20,153 bases of DNA. Source: Kuafuiihalomonas phototrophica. GTDB lineage: Bacteria > Myxococcota > Kuafuiibacteriia > Kuafuiibacteriales > Kuafuiibacteriaceae. Location of the stretch: the NCBI GenBank assembly GCA_031800475.1, contig DAPKRQ010000069.1, positions 1 through 20,153 on the forward strand. Direction: 5' to 3'. Position 1 is the stretch's first letter, and each line of letters begins with the position of its first letter. The notes under the pieces are model-generated. The model had not been told where the DNA came from. It made no database searches and saw nothing but the letters and a program-made list of their open reading frames with translations. The position numbers were made by a program, and so were the translations under genes. Below, in pieces: positions 7,526 through 14,421 of the stretch.

Positions 7526-9045
7526 CTCAGCCCCACCCCCAGCTGACCCCGAGCGTCGTCGTAGGCGCCCTCCCCGTCGGAGCGGTTGGTCAAGACCGAA
7601 CCCCGGAGGTCCGCGAACCATGGATCCCCTAGGGGGACCTCCAGGCCCACCTGGTGAAACAGGCGCAGCTCCGTGACCCGGCGACCGGTACCCACGAACG
7701 CCGGCACCAAGGTGGGTCCAAAGTCCTGCACCCGGGCCCGTCCGGTGATCCAGACCCAGACCCCCATCGGCAGCCGCCGAGCCAAGGTGGCGCCGAAGCC
7801 CCCGCCGAGCCCGTCGAACACTTCGCCGTCCGATTCGTCGTTGCTGAACCAGCCGTGCAGCTGCACCCGCATTTCGGGACCGGTGCGGATCGCCGACAAG
7901 GCCACCCGCTGGCCGAAGCTGTCGCGGTTCGCCGGATCGGTGTCGGCGTCCGGCGAAAAGCGCCGCCCCACGTCCAGCCGAACCCCGTAGGCGCCCAGGC
8001 GCAGGTCCCAGCCTCGGCCGACGGGAAACCACAGGCTGGGCCCGACCTCGACCCGGGAAGCGATCCGGGGCTCGAAATCGGCGGACAGGACCGTCACCCG
8101 GCTGTCGACGGTGACCCGGATCCCGGAAGCGGGGCCTCCGATCGGCAGACCGAACCCCAAGTGGATCGCCGCTCCGATCCAGCGGTCGGTCAACCGGGCC
8201 GCCGGGCCGGTCAGCTGGCGCAGCAGCCCCCTTCCGCGAAGCCACGCCTGGACGGGCCCCACCTGCGCCCGGGCCCCCACGTCGGCTTCGATGGAGCCGA
8301 AACCGCGGCCCGGCCCAGCATCCAGGGCCGGCCGGTGGTGCACCCCCCCGCGCACCGCGGCCCGGCCCCCCCAGTCGAGCCAGGGCCGCCGGTCCAGCCG
8401 GTCGAGCAGGGCCCGGCTGGCCCGCAGCACCCGGTCGACCGTGTCGGATCCCGGCTGGGCCACCGCCGGACGGATCGGGTCGGTCGCCGACTCGGCGATC
8501 CGCACGGCGCGGCGGGCCAGGTCTCGCGCCGCACCGTCCCGACCCTGGCGCAGGGCGCGCACCGCCAGAACGTATCGGCCCAAGGCGCCGGCCCCACTCG
8601 GAGTCACCGGGCCCGACGCCAGGCGACGGACCGCCGCGGGGTCACCCAGTGCCGCCCCGAGCCGGGTGCCCACCGCCCGGCCGGCCTGGGCCGCCGCATC
8701 CCGCGCGGCGGCCGGGTGGTCGAGGTGGGCTTGCGCGACCGCGAGCAAGCCCGCCGCCACCCGCTGCGGAGCTCCGGCCGCAGCGGCGCGCTCCGCGGCG
8801 ATGGCCGCGTCGTCCCACCGGCCGGCGGCGCCGTAGGCCCGGGCCAGGTCGAGTTGAAGAACCCCAGACTCGGGCCACAGGGCCGCCGCCGACTCGAACG
8901 CCTCGATGGCCCGTTTTGCCCGGCCCGCCCGCAGCCGGCGGGCCCCCTCGGCCCCCAGCTCCAGGGCCCGCTCTCGGTTGTCGTCGCCTGCGGCCGCCTC
9001 CCCCGAGCCCAGCCACGCGACGGCCACCCACAGGGCCAGGCCCAT
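7519..9045 (-). CDS. TPR-containing outer-membrane beta-barrel protein
   Basis: 508 residues. The start ATG at 9045 is set by a strong Shine-Dalgarno (GGGGAGG, 7 nt away) and by the signal peptide M-G-L-A-L-W ... E-A-A-A|G-D-D. Residues about 22-200 are Ala/Arg-rich helical repeats of TPR type (R-A-I-E-A-F-E-S-A-A and L-D-L-A-R-A-Y-G-A-A-G-R-W-D-D-A-A). From about 225 to the end, alternating hydrophobic/polar strands (for example V-G-P-S-L-W-F-P-V and M-G-V-W-V-W-I-T-G-R) finish in a terminal aromatic, G-L-R-W, as in proteins inserted by BamA. The layout of N-terminal periplasmic TPRs and C-terminal barrel resembles SLAM-like (surface lipoprotein assembly modulator) proteins, but no specific sequence relationship is claimed. 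It is the first gene of an overlapping three-gene set. Substrate or partner unknown. Confidence 0.83.
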   Translation of the reverse strand: MGLALWVAVAWLGSGEAAAGDDNRERALELGAEGARRLRAGRAKRAIEAFESAAALWPESGVLQLDLARAYGAAGRWDDAAIAAERAAAAGAPQRVAAGLLAVAQAHLDHPAAARDAAAQAGRAVGTRLGAALGDPAAVRRLASGPVTPSGAGALGRYVLAVRALRQGRDGAARDLARRAVRIAESATDPIRPAVAQPGSDTVDRVLRASRALLDRLDRRPWLDWGGRAAVRGGVHHRPALDAGPGRGFGSIEADVGARAQVGPVQAWLRGRGLLRQLTGPAARLTDRWIGAAIHLGFGLPIGGPASGIRVTVDSRVTVLSADFEPRIASRVEVGPSLWFPVGRGWDLRLGAYGVRLDVGRRFSPDADTDPANRDSFGQRVALSAIRTGPEMRVQLHGWFSNDESDGEVFDGLGGGFGATLARRLPMGVWVWITGRARVQDFGPTLVPAFVGTGRRVTELRLFHQVGLEVPLGDPWFADLRGSVLTNRSDGEGAYDDARGQLGVGLRW

Positions 9046-9052
9046 CGAAACG

Positions 9053-9059
9053 CCTCCCC
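9053..9059 (-). promoter_or_regulatory. Strong ribosome binding site for the TPR/barrel gene
   Basis: GGGGAGG on the minus strand, 7 nt before the ATG at 9045. It decides this start over an upstream in-frame candidate at 9108. Confidence 0.7.
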
Positions 9060-9094
9060 GGGCGGGGCGCTCCACACGCGGCAGGTCCGAAGGG

Positions 9095-9109
9095 CGTGGG
9101 CTGCCCACG
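9095..9109. repeat. Perfect 7-bp inverted repeat after smpB
   Basis: CGTGGGC-T-GCCCACG lies directly after the smpB stop and 50 nt before the next gene. It could fold as a short hairpin or act as a protein-binding palindrome. No T-run follows, so it is not a typical intrinsic terminator. Confidence 0.4.
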
Positions 9110-9565
9110 TCAGTCCTCGAGGGCCCGGGCCTGGGCGCGCCGCTCGTCCCGTTCCTTGATGCTCTGGCGCTTGTCCTGCTTCGCTTTGCCCCGGCACAGC
9201 CCCAGCTTCACCTTGGCCTTGCCGCGGCGAAAATAGACCTCGAGGGGGATCAGCGTGACGCCCTTTTCGTTCACTTTGGCCTCGAGCCGGTCGATCTCGT
9301 GCCGGTGGGCCAGCAGTTTTCGGGTGCGAGAGGGGTCGTGGTTGAACACGTTGCCGTGGGTGTATTCGGCGATGTGGGCGTGGTGCAGCCACATCTCGCC
9401 GTCGTGCACCGACGCATAAGCGTCCCGAAACTGGAGCTTTCCATCCCGCAGGCTCTTCACCTCGGTGCCCTTCAGCACCAGGCCCACCTCGACGGTGTCC
9501 AAGACCTCGTAATCGAAGAGGGCCTTGCGGTTTTTGGCCACCAGCTGCACGCCGTCGCGGGTCAC
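9110..9565 (-). CDS. smpB: SsrA-binding protein SmpB
   Basis: 151 residues with the GTG start at 9565. SmpB binds tmRNA and delivers it to stalled ribosomes for trans-translation. Family marks are A-K-N-R-K-A-L-F-D-Y-E at the N-terminus, G-T-E-V-K-S-L-R-D-G-K, W-L-H-H-A-H-I-A-E-Y, H-D-P-S-R-T-R-K-L-L, and a basic tail G-K-A-K-Q-D-K-R-Q-S-I-K-E-R. The GTG overlaps the panC TGA as GTGA, giving the usual SmpB length; a longer open frame runs 23 codons further into panC and adds residues that are not SmpB-like. No strong Shine-Dalgarno is present, so coupling to panC translation is inferred. The ssrA RNA gene itself is not in the window. Confidence 0.93.
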   Translation of the reverse strand: MTRDGVQLVAKNRKALFDYEVLDTVEVGLVLKGTEVKSLRDGKLQFRDAYASVHDGEMWLHHAHIAEYTHGNVFNHDPSRTRKLLAHRHEIDRLEAKVNEKGVTLIPLEVYFRRGKAKVKLGLCRGKAKQDKRQSIKERDERRAQARALED

Positions 9566-10407
9566 GGGCGGCGGAGGATAAGGTTGTCGATCAGGCGAGT
9601 CGAGCCCACCTGCGCTGCCACGAACAGTACGCACGGGGCGTCCGCCCGTTCCAGACGCTCGAGCCCGTCGAAAGCCCGCAGCTCCACGTACTCCGGCTCC
9701 ACCTGGGCCTCGGCCAGGGTTTTTTGCACGATGCCCTCCAGGACTGCGGCGCTCCGCTCGCCCTCGCCGTAGGCCGCTCGGGCTCGGAACAGGCCCCGGC
9801 TCAGTGCCACCGCCCGGGTCCGTTCGTCTTCGCTCAGCCCGGCATTTCGCGAGGAGCGGGCCAACCCGTCGGGCTCGCGCACCAAGGGCGCTCCGACCAC
9901 CTCCACGTCCAGGTTCAGGTCCGCCACCATCCTTCGGATCAGGGCCAACTGCTGAAAATCCTTTTCACCGAACACCGCCACGTCCGGCCGGACGATGCCG
10001 AAGAGCTTGGCCACCACCGTCGCGACGCCGTCGAAGTGGCCCGGTCGCCGGTCGCCGCACAGACCTTTTTGGAGCTCCGCCACCGAGACCCGGGTCTGAA
10101 AGCCCGGTGGAAACATGACGCCGGAATCGGGTGTGAACAGCACGTGGCAGCCGGCCTCCTCGAGCTTCTTCGCGTCGCCCTCCAGATCCCGCGGGTACCG
10201 GTCCAGGTCTTCGCGGGGACCGAACTGCAGCGGGTTCACGAAGACCGAGGCCACCACCACTTCCGCCCGGCCCAAGGCGTTCCGCACCAAAGACAGATGC
10301 CCCTCGTGCAGCGCGCCCATGGTCGGAACGAAGCCGATGCGCAAGCCAGCTTGCTGAAGCGGCCGCAGGGCGGCTTTCAGCTCGGCCACCTGTTCGTACC
10401 GGTCCAC
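9562..10407 (-). CDS. panC: Pantothenate synthetase PanC
   Basis: 281 residues, GTG start at 10407, the normal family length. It condenses pantoate and beta-alanine with ATP to give pantothenate, the precursor of coenzyme A. Signatures: P-T-M-G-A-L-H-E-G-H (28-37, HIGH-type ATP site), N-P-L-Q-F-G-P-x-E-D (58-67), F-G-E-K-D-F-Q-Q (146-153) and S-S-R-N (185-188, the KMSKS-like loop). It follows panB by 9 nt and overlaps smpB by 4 nt, so panB-panC-smpB is probably one transcript. All key motifs are intact; cytosolic enzyme. No panD is present in this window. Confidence 0.96.
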   Translation of the reverse strand: MDRYEQVAELKAALRPLQQAGLRIGFVPTMGALHEGHLSLVRNALGRAEVVVASVFVNPLQFGPREDLDRYPRDLEGDAKKLEEAGCHVLFTPDSGVMFPPGFQTRVSVAELQKGLCGDRRPGHFDGVATVVAKLFGIVRPDVAVFGEKDFQQLALIRRMVADLNLDVEVVGAPLVREPDGLARSSRNAGLSEDERTRAVALSRGLFRARAAYGEGERSAAVLEGIVQKTLAEAQVEPEYVELRAFDGLERLERADAPCVLFVAAQVGSTRLIDNLILRRP

Positions 10408-10416
10408 GCGGATCCG

Positions 10417-11343
10417 TCAGCGAGCTGCTTCGATTCCGCTGGCCGGAGGCAGCGTGGGTGCGGGCTCGTCCACCGCCGGGGCCTCGTCGGCGGTTTCGCC
10501 CTCGGGGGGCAGGGGCCGCGGCCCGAACAAGGGCTCAGCCGCCTCGTAGGTATGCTCCGGCGCCGGAAAACCGCCGCCGGTCACCTCGTCTCGAAACGCG
10601 CGCACAGCGCCGACCACCGCGTCGCCGAGCTCGGCGTACCGTTTGACGAACTTGGGGGCCAGGCCGTCGCTCAGACCCAACAGATCGTAGATCACCAAGA
10701 CCTGCCCGTCGCAGCCGGGCCCGGCGCCGATCCCGATGGTCGGGATCGCCACGGACTCGGTGACCCGGGCGGCCAGCTCGGTGGGCACGCCTTCCAGAAC
10801 CAGACCGTAGGCGCCTGCATCTTCGAGGGCCCGAGCGTCTTCGACGATCCGGGCCGCAGCCTCGGCCGTGCGGCCCTGCACCCGAAAGCCTCCCATGGCG
10901 TGGACCGACTGGGGCGTCAGGCCCACGTGGCCCATGACCGGGATCCCGGCCCGGACCATCCGCTCCACCGTCTCGGCGATCTCGCGGCCCCCCTCGAGCT
11001 TCACGGCGTGGGCCCCCCCCTCCTTGAGGAGTCGGCCGGCGTTGCGCAGGGCATCGTCGGAGCCCGCCTGGTAGGTCATGAAGGGCATGTCCGCCACCAC
11101 GTGACAGGTGCCGGCGCCCCGGGCCACCGCACGGGTATGGTACGCGATCTCCTCCAGGGTCACGGGCAGGGTGGTGTCTTGCCCCTGGACCACCATACCC
11201 AGGGAGTCGCCGACGAGGAGGACATCGGCCCCGCCCCGGGCCGCCAGCCGGGCGAAGGTGGCGTCGTACGCCGTCACCATGGTGATCGGCCGACCCTGCC
11301 GTTTCATGCGACGCAGGGTGGTCGCGGTCGTTTTCTTCTTCAT
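10417..11343 (-). CDS. panB: Ketopantoate hydroxymethyltransferase PanB with an acidic/Pro-rich tail
   Basis: 308 residues. It transfers a hydroxymethyl group from methylene-tetrahydrofolate to 2-oxoisovalerate, the first committed pantothenate step. The start ATG at 11343 has an excellent Shine-Dalgarno (GGAGGTG, 5 nt away). The metal and catalytic residues are present: D46 in V-G-D-S, D85 in D-M-P-F, E117 in K-L-E-G-G and E184 in L-E-G-V-P; G-I-G-A-G (204-208) is also canonical. The conserved family end (F-P-A-P-E-H-T-Y) lies at 259-266, after which about 42 extra residues rich in Pro, Glu and Ala follow; these are not part of the usual enzyme of about 265 residues. First gene of panB-panC-smpB, downstream of the deoxynucleoside kinase gene. 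Confidence 0.96.
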   Translation of the reverse strand: MKKKTTATTLRRMKRQGRPITMVTAYDATFARLAARGGADVLLVGDSLGMVVQGQDTTLPVTLEEIAYHTRAVARGAGTCHVVADMPFMTYQAGSDDALRNAGRLLKEGGAHAVKLEGGREIAETVERMVRAGIPVMGHVGLTPQSVHAMGGFRVQGRTAEAAARIVEDARALEDAGAYGLVLEGVPTELAARVTESVAIPTIGIGAGPGCDGQVLVIYDLLGLSDGLAPKFVKRYAELGDAVVGAVRAFRDEVTGGGFPAPEHTYEAAEPLFGPRPLPPEGETADEAPAVDEPAPTLPPASGIEAAR

Positions 11344-11496
11344 TGATTCACCTCCAGCGGAGTCGACGCCTCGGCGGTCGTCGCACCGCAGGACGATGTC
11401 GCACCATCGGTCGAGGGCCCGGGGCGGCACCCGGTCGACCCCGCTCCGACCTCGGGCCGGGCGCGGTGGTCGCGGTCTCGGTGCCTATCGAAACCC
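11344..11496. other. Leader region between deoxynucleoside kinase gene and panB
   Basis: 153 nt. It holds the panB ribosome binding site and an 8-bp direct repeat (GTCGCACC at 11380-11387 and 11398-11405, 18 nt apart, plus-strand reading). The second copy is the loop region of a small CGATG/CATCG inverted repeat (11394-11409). No clear promoter or terminator was recognised, so panB may be read through from the upstream kinase gene or from an unrecognised promoter here. Confidence 0.35.
11349..11355 (-). promoter_or_regulatory. Strong ribosome binding site for panB
   Basis: GGAGGTG on the minus strand, 5 nt before the ATG at 11343. It decides this start over a longer in-frame reading from 11430. 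Confidence 0.75.
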
Positions 11497-12159
11497 TCAG
11501 CCGCGGACGAACGGGTTGTACACTTGCACCCCCTTTTTCATCCGACGGATCGCTGCGATCAAGTCTTCCAGATCTTCTTCTCGTTCGACGATGTCGATGT
11601 CCGACGTGTTCACCACCAGCAGCGGGCTCTGCTCGTATCGGAAGAAGAAGTCCGCATAGGCCGCCGACAACCGCTCCAAGTAATCCGCAGTGATCGGCCG
11701 TTCCCAATCCCGGGCCCGGGTCCGCACCCGCTGCATCAGCACTTCGGTGCGGGCCTGCAGATAGACCACAAGGTCCGGCGGAGGGATCCGGACGTCGAGC
11801 ATCTGGTAGACCTTTTCGTACAGCGCGAGTTCGTGAGCGCCCAGGTTCAGGTGGGCGAATATCCGGTCCTTTTGGAACAGGTAGTCCGAGACCGTCGAAC
11901 GCTGAAAGAGGTCCGGCTGCCGAAGGTCTTGCTGCTGCCGGTACCGCGACAGCAAAAAGAACATCTGGGTCTGAAACCCGAAGGCCTCGGGGTCGCGATA
12001 AAACCTCGGCAAGAAGGGGTTTTCTTCCACCTCTTCGAGCACCACCCGGGCGCCGAAACGGGTGCCCAACGCTCGAGCCAACGTGGTCTTGCCGACGCCG
12101 ATCGGCCCCTCGATCACCACGTGCCGGGGCAGATCCGGCGCCTTCTTTCGCCTGGCCAT
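11497..12159 (-). CDS. Deoxynucleoside kinase (dGK/dAK-type salvage kinase)
   Basis: 220 residues. Family members phosphorylate deoxynucleosides to dNMPs for nucleotide salvage. The P-loop G-P-I-G-V-G-K-T-T is at 18-26. E-E-V-E-E-N-P-F-L (42-50) matches the family's catalytic Glu region, S-D-Y-L-F-Q-K-D-R-I-F-A corresponds to the substrate-site helix with its Asp-Arg pair, and R-V-R-T-R-A-R-D-W-E-R is the Arg-rich lid. Length and motifs fit the deoxyguanosine/deoxyadenosine kinase group; base preference cannot be read from the sequence. It is the first gene of the minus-strand run towards panB, with a predicted promoter ending about 33 nt upstream of the ATG, and is transcribed divergently from the lipoprotein gene at 12280. 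Confidence 0.9.
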   Translation of the reverse strand: MARRKKAPDLPRHVVIEGPIGVGKTTLARALGTRFGARVVLEEVEENPFLPRFYRDPEAFGFQTQMFFLLSRYRQQQDLRQPDLFQRSTVSDYLFQKDRIFAHLNLGAHELALYEKVYQMLDVRIPPPDLVVYLQARTEVLMQRVRTRARDWERPITADYLERLSAAYADFFFRYEQSPLLVVNTSDIDIVEREEDLEDLIAAIRRMKKGVQVYNPFVRG

Positions 12160-12192
12160 CGATTCCCGCGGGCCGACGGGCCCGTGGGCCGA

Positions 12193-12221
12193 GGTCTACC
12201 GGCCCCCCGAAGCCGAGGCAA
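12193..12221 (-). promoter_or_regulatory. Predicted promoter of the deoxynucleoside kinase gene
   Basis: Minus-strand TTGCCT (12221-12216), 17-nt spacer, TAGACC (12198-12193). The start point would fall near 12186, giving a leader of about 25 nt before the ATG at 12159. It matches the TTGnCn / TAnnnn pattern seen before other genes in the window. Confidence 0.45.
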
Positions 12222-12267
12222 ATTCACGGTTCGAAGCGTCGAAATGGCGGCCCGGATCCGAAACGGG

Positions 12268-12273
12268 TAGCTT
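12268..12273 (+). promoter_or_regulatory. Predicted -10 element of the DUF4097-like lipoprotein gene (leaderless type)
   Basis: TAGCTT ends 6 nt before the ATG at 12280, so the expected transcription start coincides with the start codon. No Shine-Dalgarno is present. A -35 element is not obvious. The context AACGGGTAGCTT closely resembles AACGGGGTAGTTT before the kinase gene at 16037. Confidence 0.45.
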
Positions 12274-12279
12274 CGTGTC

Positions 12280-13035
12280 ATGAACCGAGGGGCATGGGCG
12301 CTGGCGATCGCGGGCGCCGCCGGGTGCGGGGAGGTATTCGAAGCCCCCGTCGAGCTCGACCTGACCCGGGACGTGAGCGGCTTTGCGCAGGTCCAGCTCG
12401 ATCTGGCGGCCCCCGCGGAAATCCGGGGGGGACTGGGTCGCGAGCTCTCGATCCAGGGCGACCTGGTGGTGGCGGCGGCCACCCAGGCCCGGGCCGACGA
12501 ACTGGCCGAAACCTACGCGGTCGAGACCAGCTCCGCCGCCGAACCCTACCGGATCACGGTCCCGATCCCGGGCGACTTCGTGCAGACGCCCTTTCCGGAG
12601 GCCAGCGTCCGCGGAAACCTTCGGATCACCGTGCCGGCGGACGTCGACCTGGTCGTGCTCGAGCAGGGCGGCGCCCTGCGGGTCCGCGGCGTGCGCGGTC
12701 AAGTCGACCTGCAGGCCCGGGGCGCGGTCTGGGTCGAAGAAGTGGTCAACAACGCCAAGGTCGCCGCCGCCAGCGGCGGCGCCCGGGTCGAAACGCGCCT
12801 GCGGGCCGGCACGAATTTGGACGTGACCGCGGTGCGGGGTCCGGTGAACGTGGTGCTCCCGCCGTCCCCATCGGTGCGGATCACGGCCCGGGCCGGAGAG
12901 GGCCGCCAGGTCGTGGTGCAGCACCCGGACCTGCCCCGTCGCCCCGGACGCCGAAGCTACGAGGTCACGGCGGGCGGCGGCTCGGCGTCGGTGGTCGCGG
13001 ACGCCTTCGCGGACAATGTTCTGCTGCTGCCTTGA
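12280..13035 (+). CDS. Lipoprotein with DUF4097-like (putative adhesin) beta-repeat domain
   Basis: 251 residues. The signal peptide ends in lipobox A-A-G-C (C16), so it is probably an outer- or inner-membrane lipoprotein. The rest is beta-rich with short repeating strands such as N-L-R-I-T-V-P-A-D-V-D-L, A-L-R-V-R-G-V-R-G-Q-V-D-L, G-G-A-R-V-E-T-R-L-R-A-G-T-N-L-D-V and G-P-V-N-V-V-L-P. This is the pattern of the DUF4097 / head-GIN putative-adhesin family, in which each turn contributes a strand to a beta-solenoid. No catalytic motif is visible and the biological role of the family is unclear. It is divergent from the deoxynucleoside kinase gene and lies 90 nt upstream of murA in the same direction. 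Coding status is strong; the family call is moderate. Confidence 0.82.
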   Translation: MNRGAWALAIAGAAGCGEVFEAPVELDLTRDVSGFAQVQLDLAAPAEIRGGLGRELSIQGDLVVAAATQARADELAETYAVETSSAAEPYRITVPIPGDFVQTPFPEASVRGNLRITVPADVDLVVLEQGGALRVRGVRGQVDLQARGAVWVEEVVNNAKVAAASGGARVETRLRAGTNLDVTAVRGPVNVVLPPSPSVRITARAGEGRQVVVQHPDLPRRPGRRSYEVTAGGGSASVVADAFADNVLLLP

Positions 13036-13038
13036 AGT

Positions 13039-13073
13039 GCCTCGCCGACGGGGCGAGGCTTTCGGCGAAAGCC
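13039..13073 (+). terminator. Two overlapping hairpins after the lipoprotein gene
   Basis: GCCTCGCC-gacgg-GGCGAGGC (13039-13059, perfect 8-bp stem) is directly followed by GGCTTTC-ggc-GAAAGCC (13057-13073, perfect 7-bp stem). They share the GGC at 13057-13059, so they cannot both form fully. There is no T-run, so this is either a non-canonical terminator or stabilising structure for the lipoprotein mRNA, or a switch-like leader of murA. Confidence 0.4.
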
Positions 13074-13125
13074 CGGCCAAACCCAAGGGAGGACGGCCCG
13101 GCTTTTCGCCCGTTGAGCATTCAGC

Positions 13126-14418
13126 ATGACCGAAACCTTTCGCATCGAAGGCGGCCACCCGGTGTCGGGCCGCATCCGCCCCAGCGGAAACAAGAACGCG
13201 GCCCTGCCGCTGATCTGCGCCGCCCTGCTGACCGAAGAGGAGGTGGTGCTGGAGAACGTCCCGCGGATCCGAGACGTGGAGGTGCTGCTTCAGGTGGTGG
13301 TGGAGCTGGGGGTCAGCGTCCGGTGGACCGGCCCCGAAACCGTGGCCCTGTGCGCCAAGGATCTGCACGAACAGGAGCCGAACCCGAAGCTCAGCCGTCA
13401 GATCCGGGCCTCGATCCTCCTGGCGGGGCCCCTGGTGGCCCGCCGGGGCCACGTGAAGCTGCCGCCGCCGGGCGGCGACGTGATCGGGCGCCGCCGGCTC
13501 GACACCCACCTGTTGGCTCTGCGCTCCCTGGGCGCGACGCCGGTGTTCGAGCCCGGGGTGGTCGGGTTCGACGCGCCTTTGCGCGGCCTCGGAGGAGCCG
13601 AGGTGTTCTTGGACGAAGCCTCGGTGACCGCCACCGAGAACGCCCTCATGGCAGCTGCCCTCGCTTCAGGCGAAACCATTCTATCGAACGCAGCGAGCGA
13701 GCCCCACGTGCAAGACCTGTGTCGCATGCTGATCCAGATGGGGGCCCAAATCGACGGGGTGGGCACCAACCAGCTTCGGATCCAGGGGCGGGATCGGCTC
13801 AGCGGGGCCCGCTTCACCATCGGCCCGGACACGATCGAGGTGGGCTCGCTGGTGGTGCTGGCCGCGGTCACCGGCGGCGAGCTCCGGATCGAAAACGCCC
13901 GCCCCGAGGAGCACCGGGCCACCCGGATCGCCTTTGCGAAGCTCGGCATCCACTTCGACGCCGATGGGGACGACCTGCTCGTCCCCTCGAACCAGGACCT
14001 TCGGGTCCGGACGGATCTGGGCGGCGCCATTCCCAAGATCGAAGACGCACCCTGGCCCGGGTTTCCCGCGGACCTGACGTCGATCGCGGTGGTGGGCGCA
14101 ACCCAGTCGGAAGGTACGGTGTTGATCTTCGAAAAGATGTTCGAGTCCCGCCTGTTCTTCACCGACCGGCTCGCGTCCATGGGAGCTCGGCTCATCCTGT
14201 GCGACCCCCATCGGGTGGTGGTGAACGGCCGCTGTCCTCTGGTCGCGCAGGAGTTGGTCAGCCCGGACATCCGGGCCGGCATGGCTTTGCTGATCGCCGC
14301 CTTGTGTGCCGAAGGCACCAGCGTGATCCAGAACGTGCAGCAGATCGACCGGGGCTACGCCCGAATCGACGAGCGCCTGGCGGCCCTGGGCGCGAGAATC
14401 GAGCGCGGTCAGGGTTGA
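13126..14418 (+). CDS. murA: UDP-GlcNAc enolpyruvyl transferase MurA, Asp-type active site
   Basis: 430 residues. MurA transfers enolpyruvate from PEP to UDP-N-acetylglucosamine, the first committed step of peptidoglycan synthesis (cytosol). Family marks: S-G-N-K-N-A-A-L-P (20-28, including K23, equivalent to E. coli K22), A-T-E-N-A-L-M-A-A near 169, W-P-G-F-P-A-D-L with D316 (the E. coli D305 equivalent), F-E-S-R and D-R-G-Y-A-R-I near the C-terminus. The catalytic loop reads P-P-P-G-G-D-V-I-G, so D118 replaces the usual Cys (E. coli C115). This is the natural Cys-to-Asp variant known from Mycobacterium and Chlamydia, which is not alkylated by fosfomycin. The usual P-D-R-I-E is P-D-T-I-E here. 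It lies 90 nt after the lipoprotein gene and converges with the methyltransferase gene, with 3 nt between the stops. Confidence 0.94.
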   Translation: MTETFRIEGGHPVSGRIRPSGNKNAALPLICAALLTEEEVVLENVPRIRDVEVLLQVVVELGVSVRWTGPETVALCAKDLHEQEPNPKLSRQIRASILLAGPLVARRGHVKLPPPGGDVIGRRRLDTHLLALRSLGATPVFEPGVVGFDAPLRGLGGAEVFLDEASVTATENALMAAALASGETILSNAASEPHVQDLCRMLIQMGAQIDGVGTNQLRIQGRDRLSGARFTIGPDTIEVGSLVVLAAVTGGELRIENARPEEHRATRIAFAKLGIHFDADGDDLLVPSNQDLRVRTDLGGAIPKIEDAPWPGFPADLTSIAVVGATQSEGTVLIFEKMFESRLFFTDRLASMGARLILCDPHRVVVNGRCPLVAQELVSPDIRAGMALLIAALCAEGTSVIQNVQQIDRGYARIDERLAALGARIERGQG

Positions 14419-14421
14419 TCA

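Noticed and set aside
7654..11346. Long plus-strand open frames (7654-9159 and 9724-11346) opposite the TPR/barrel, panB and panC genes
   Set aside because: Antisense shadows of convincingly identified genes; no family motifs, Pro/Arg/His-rich translations.
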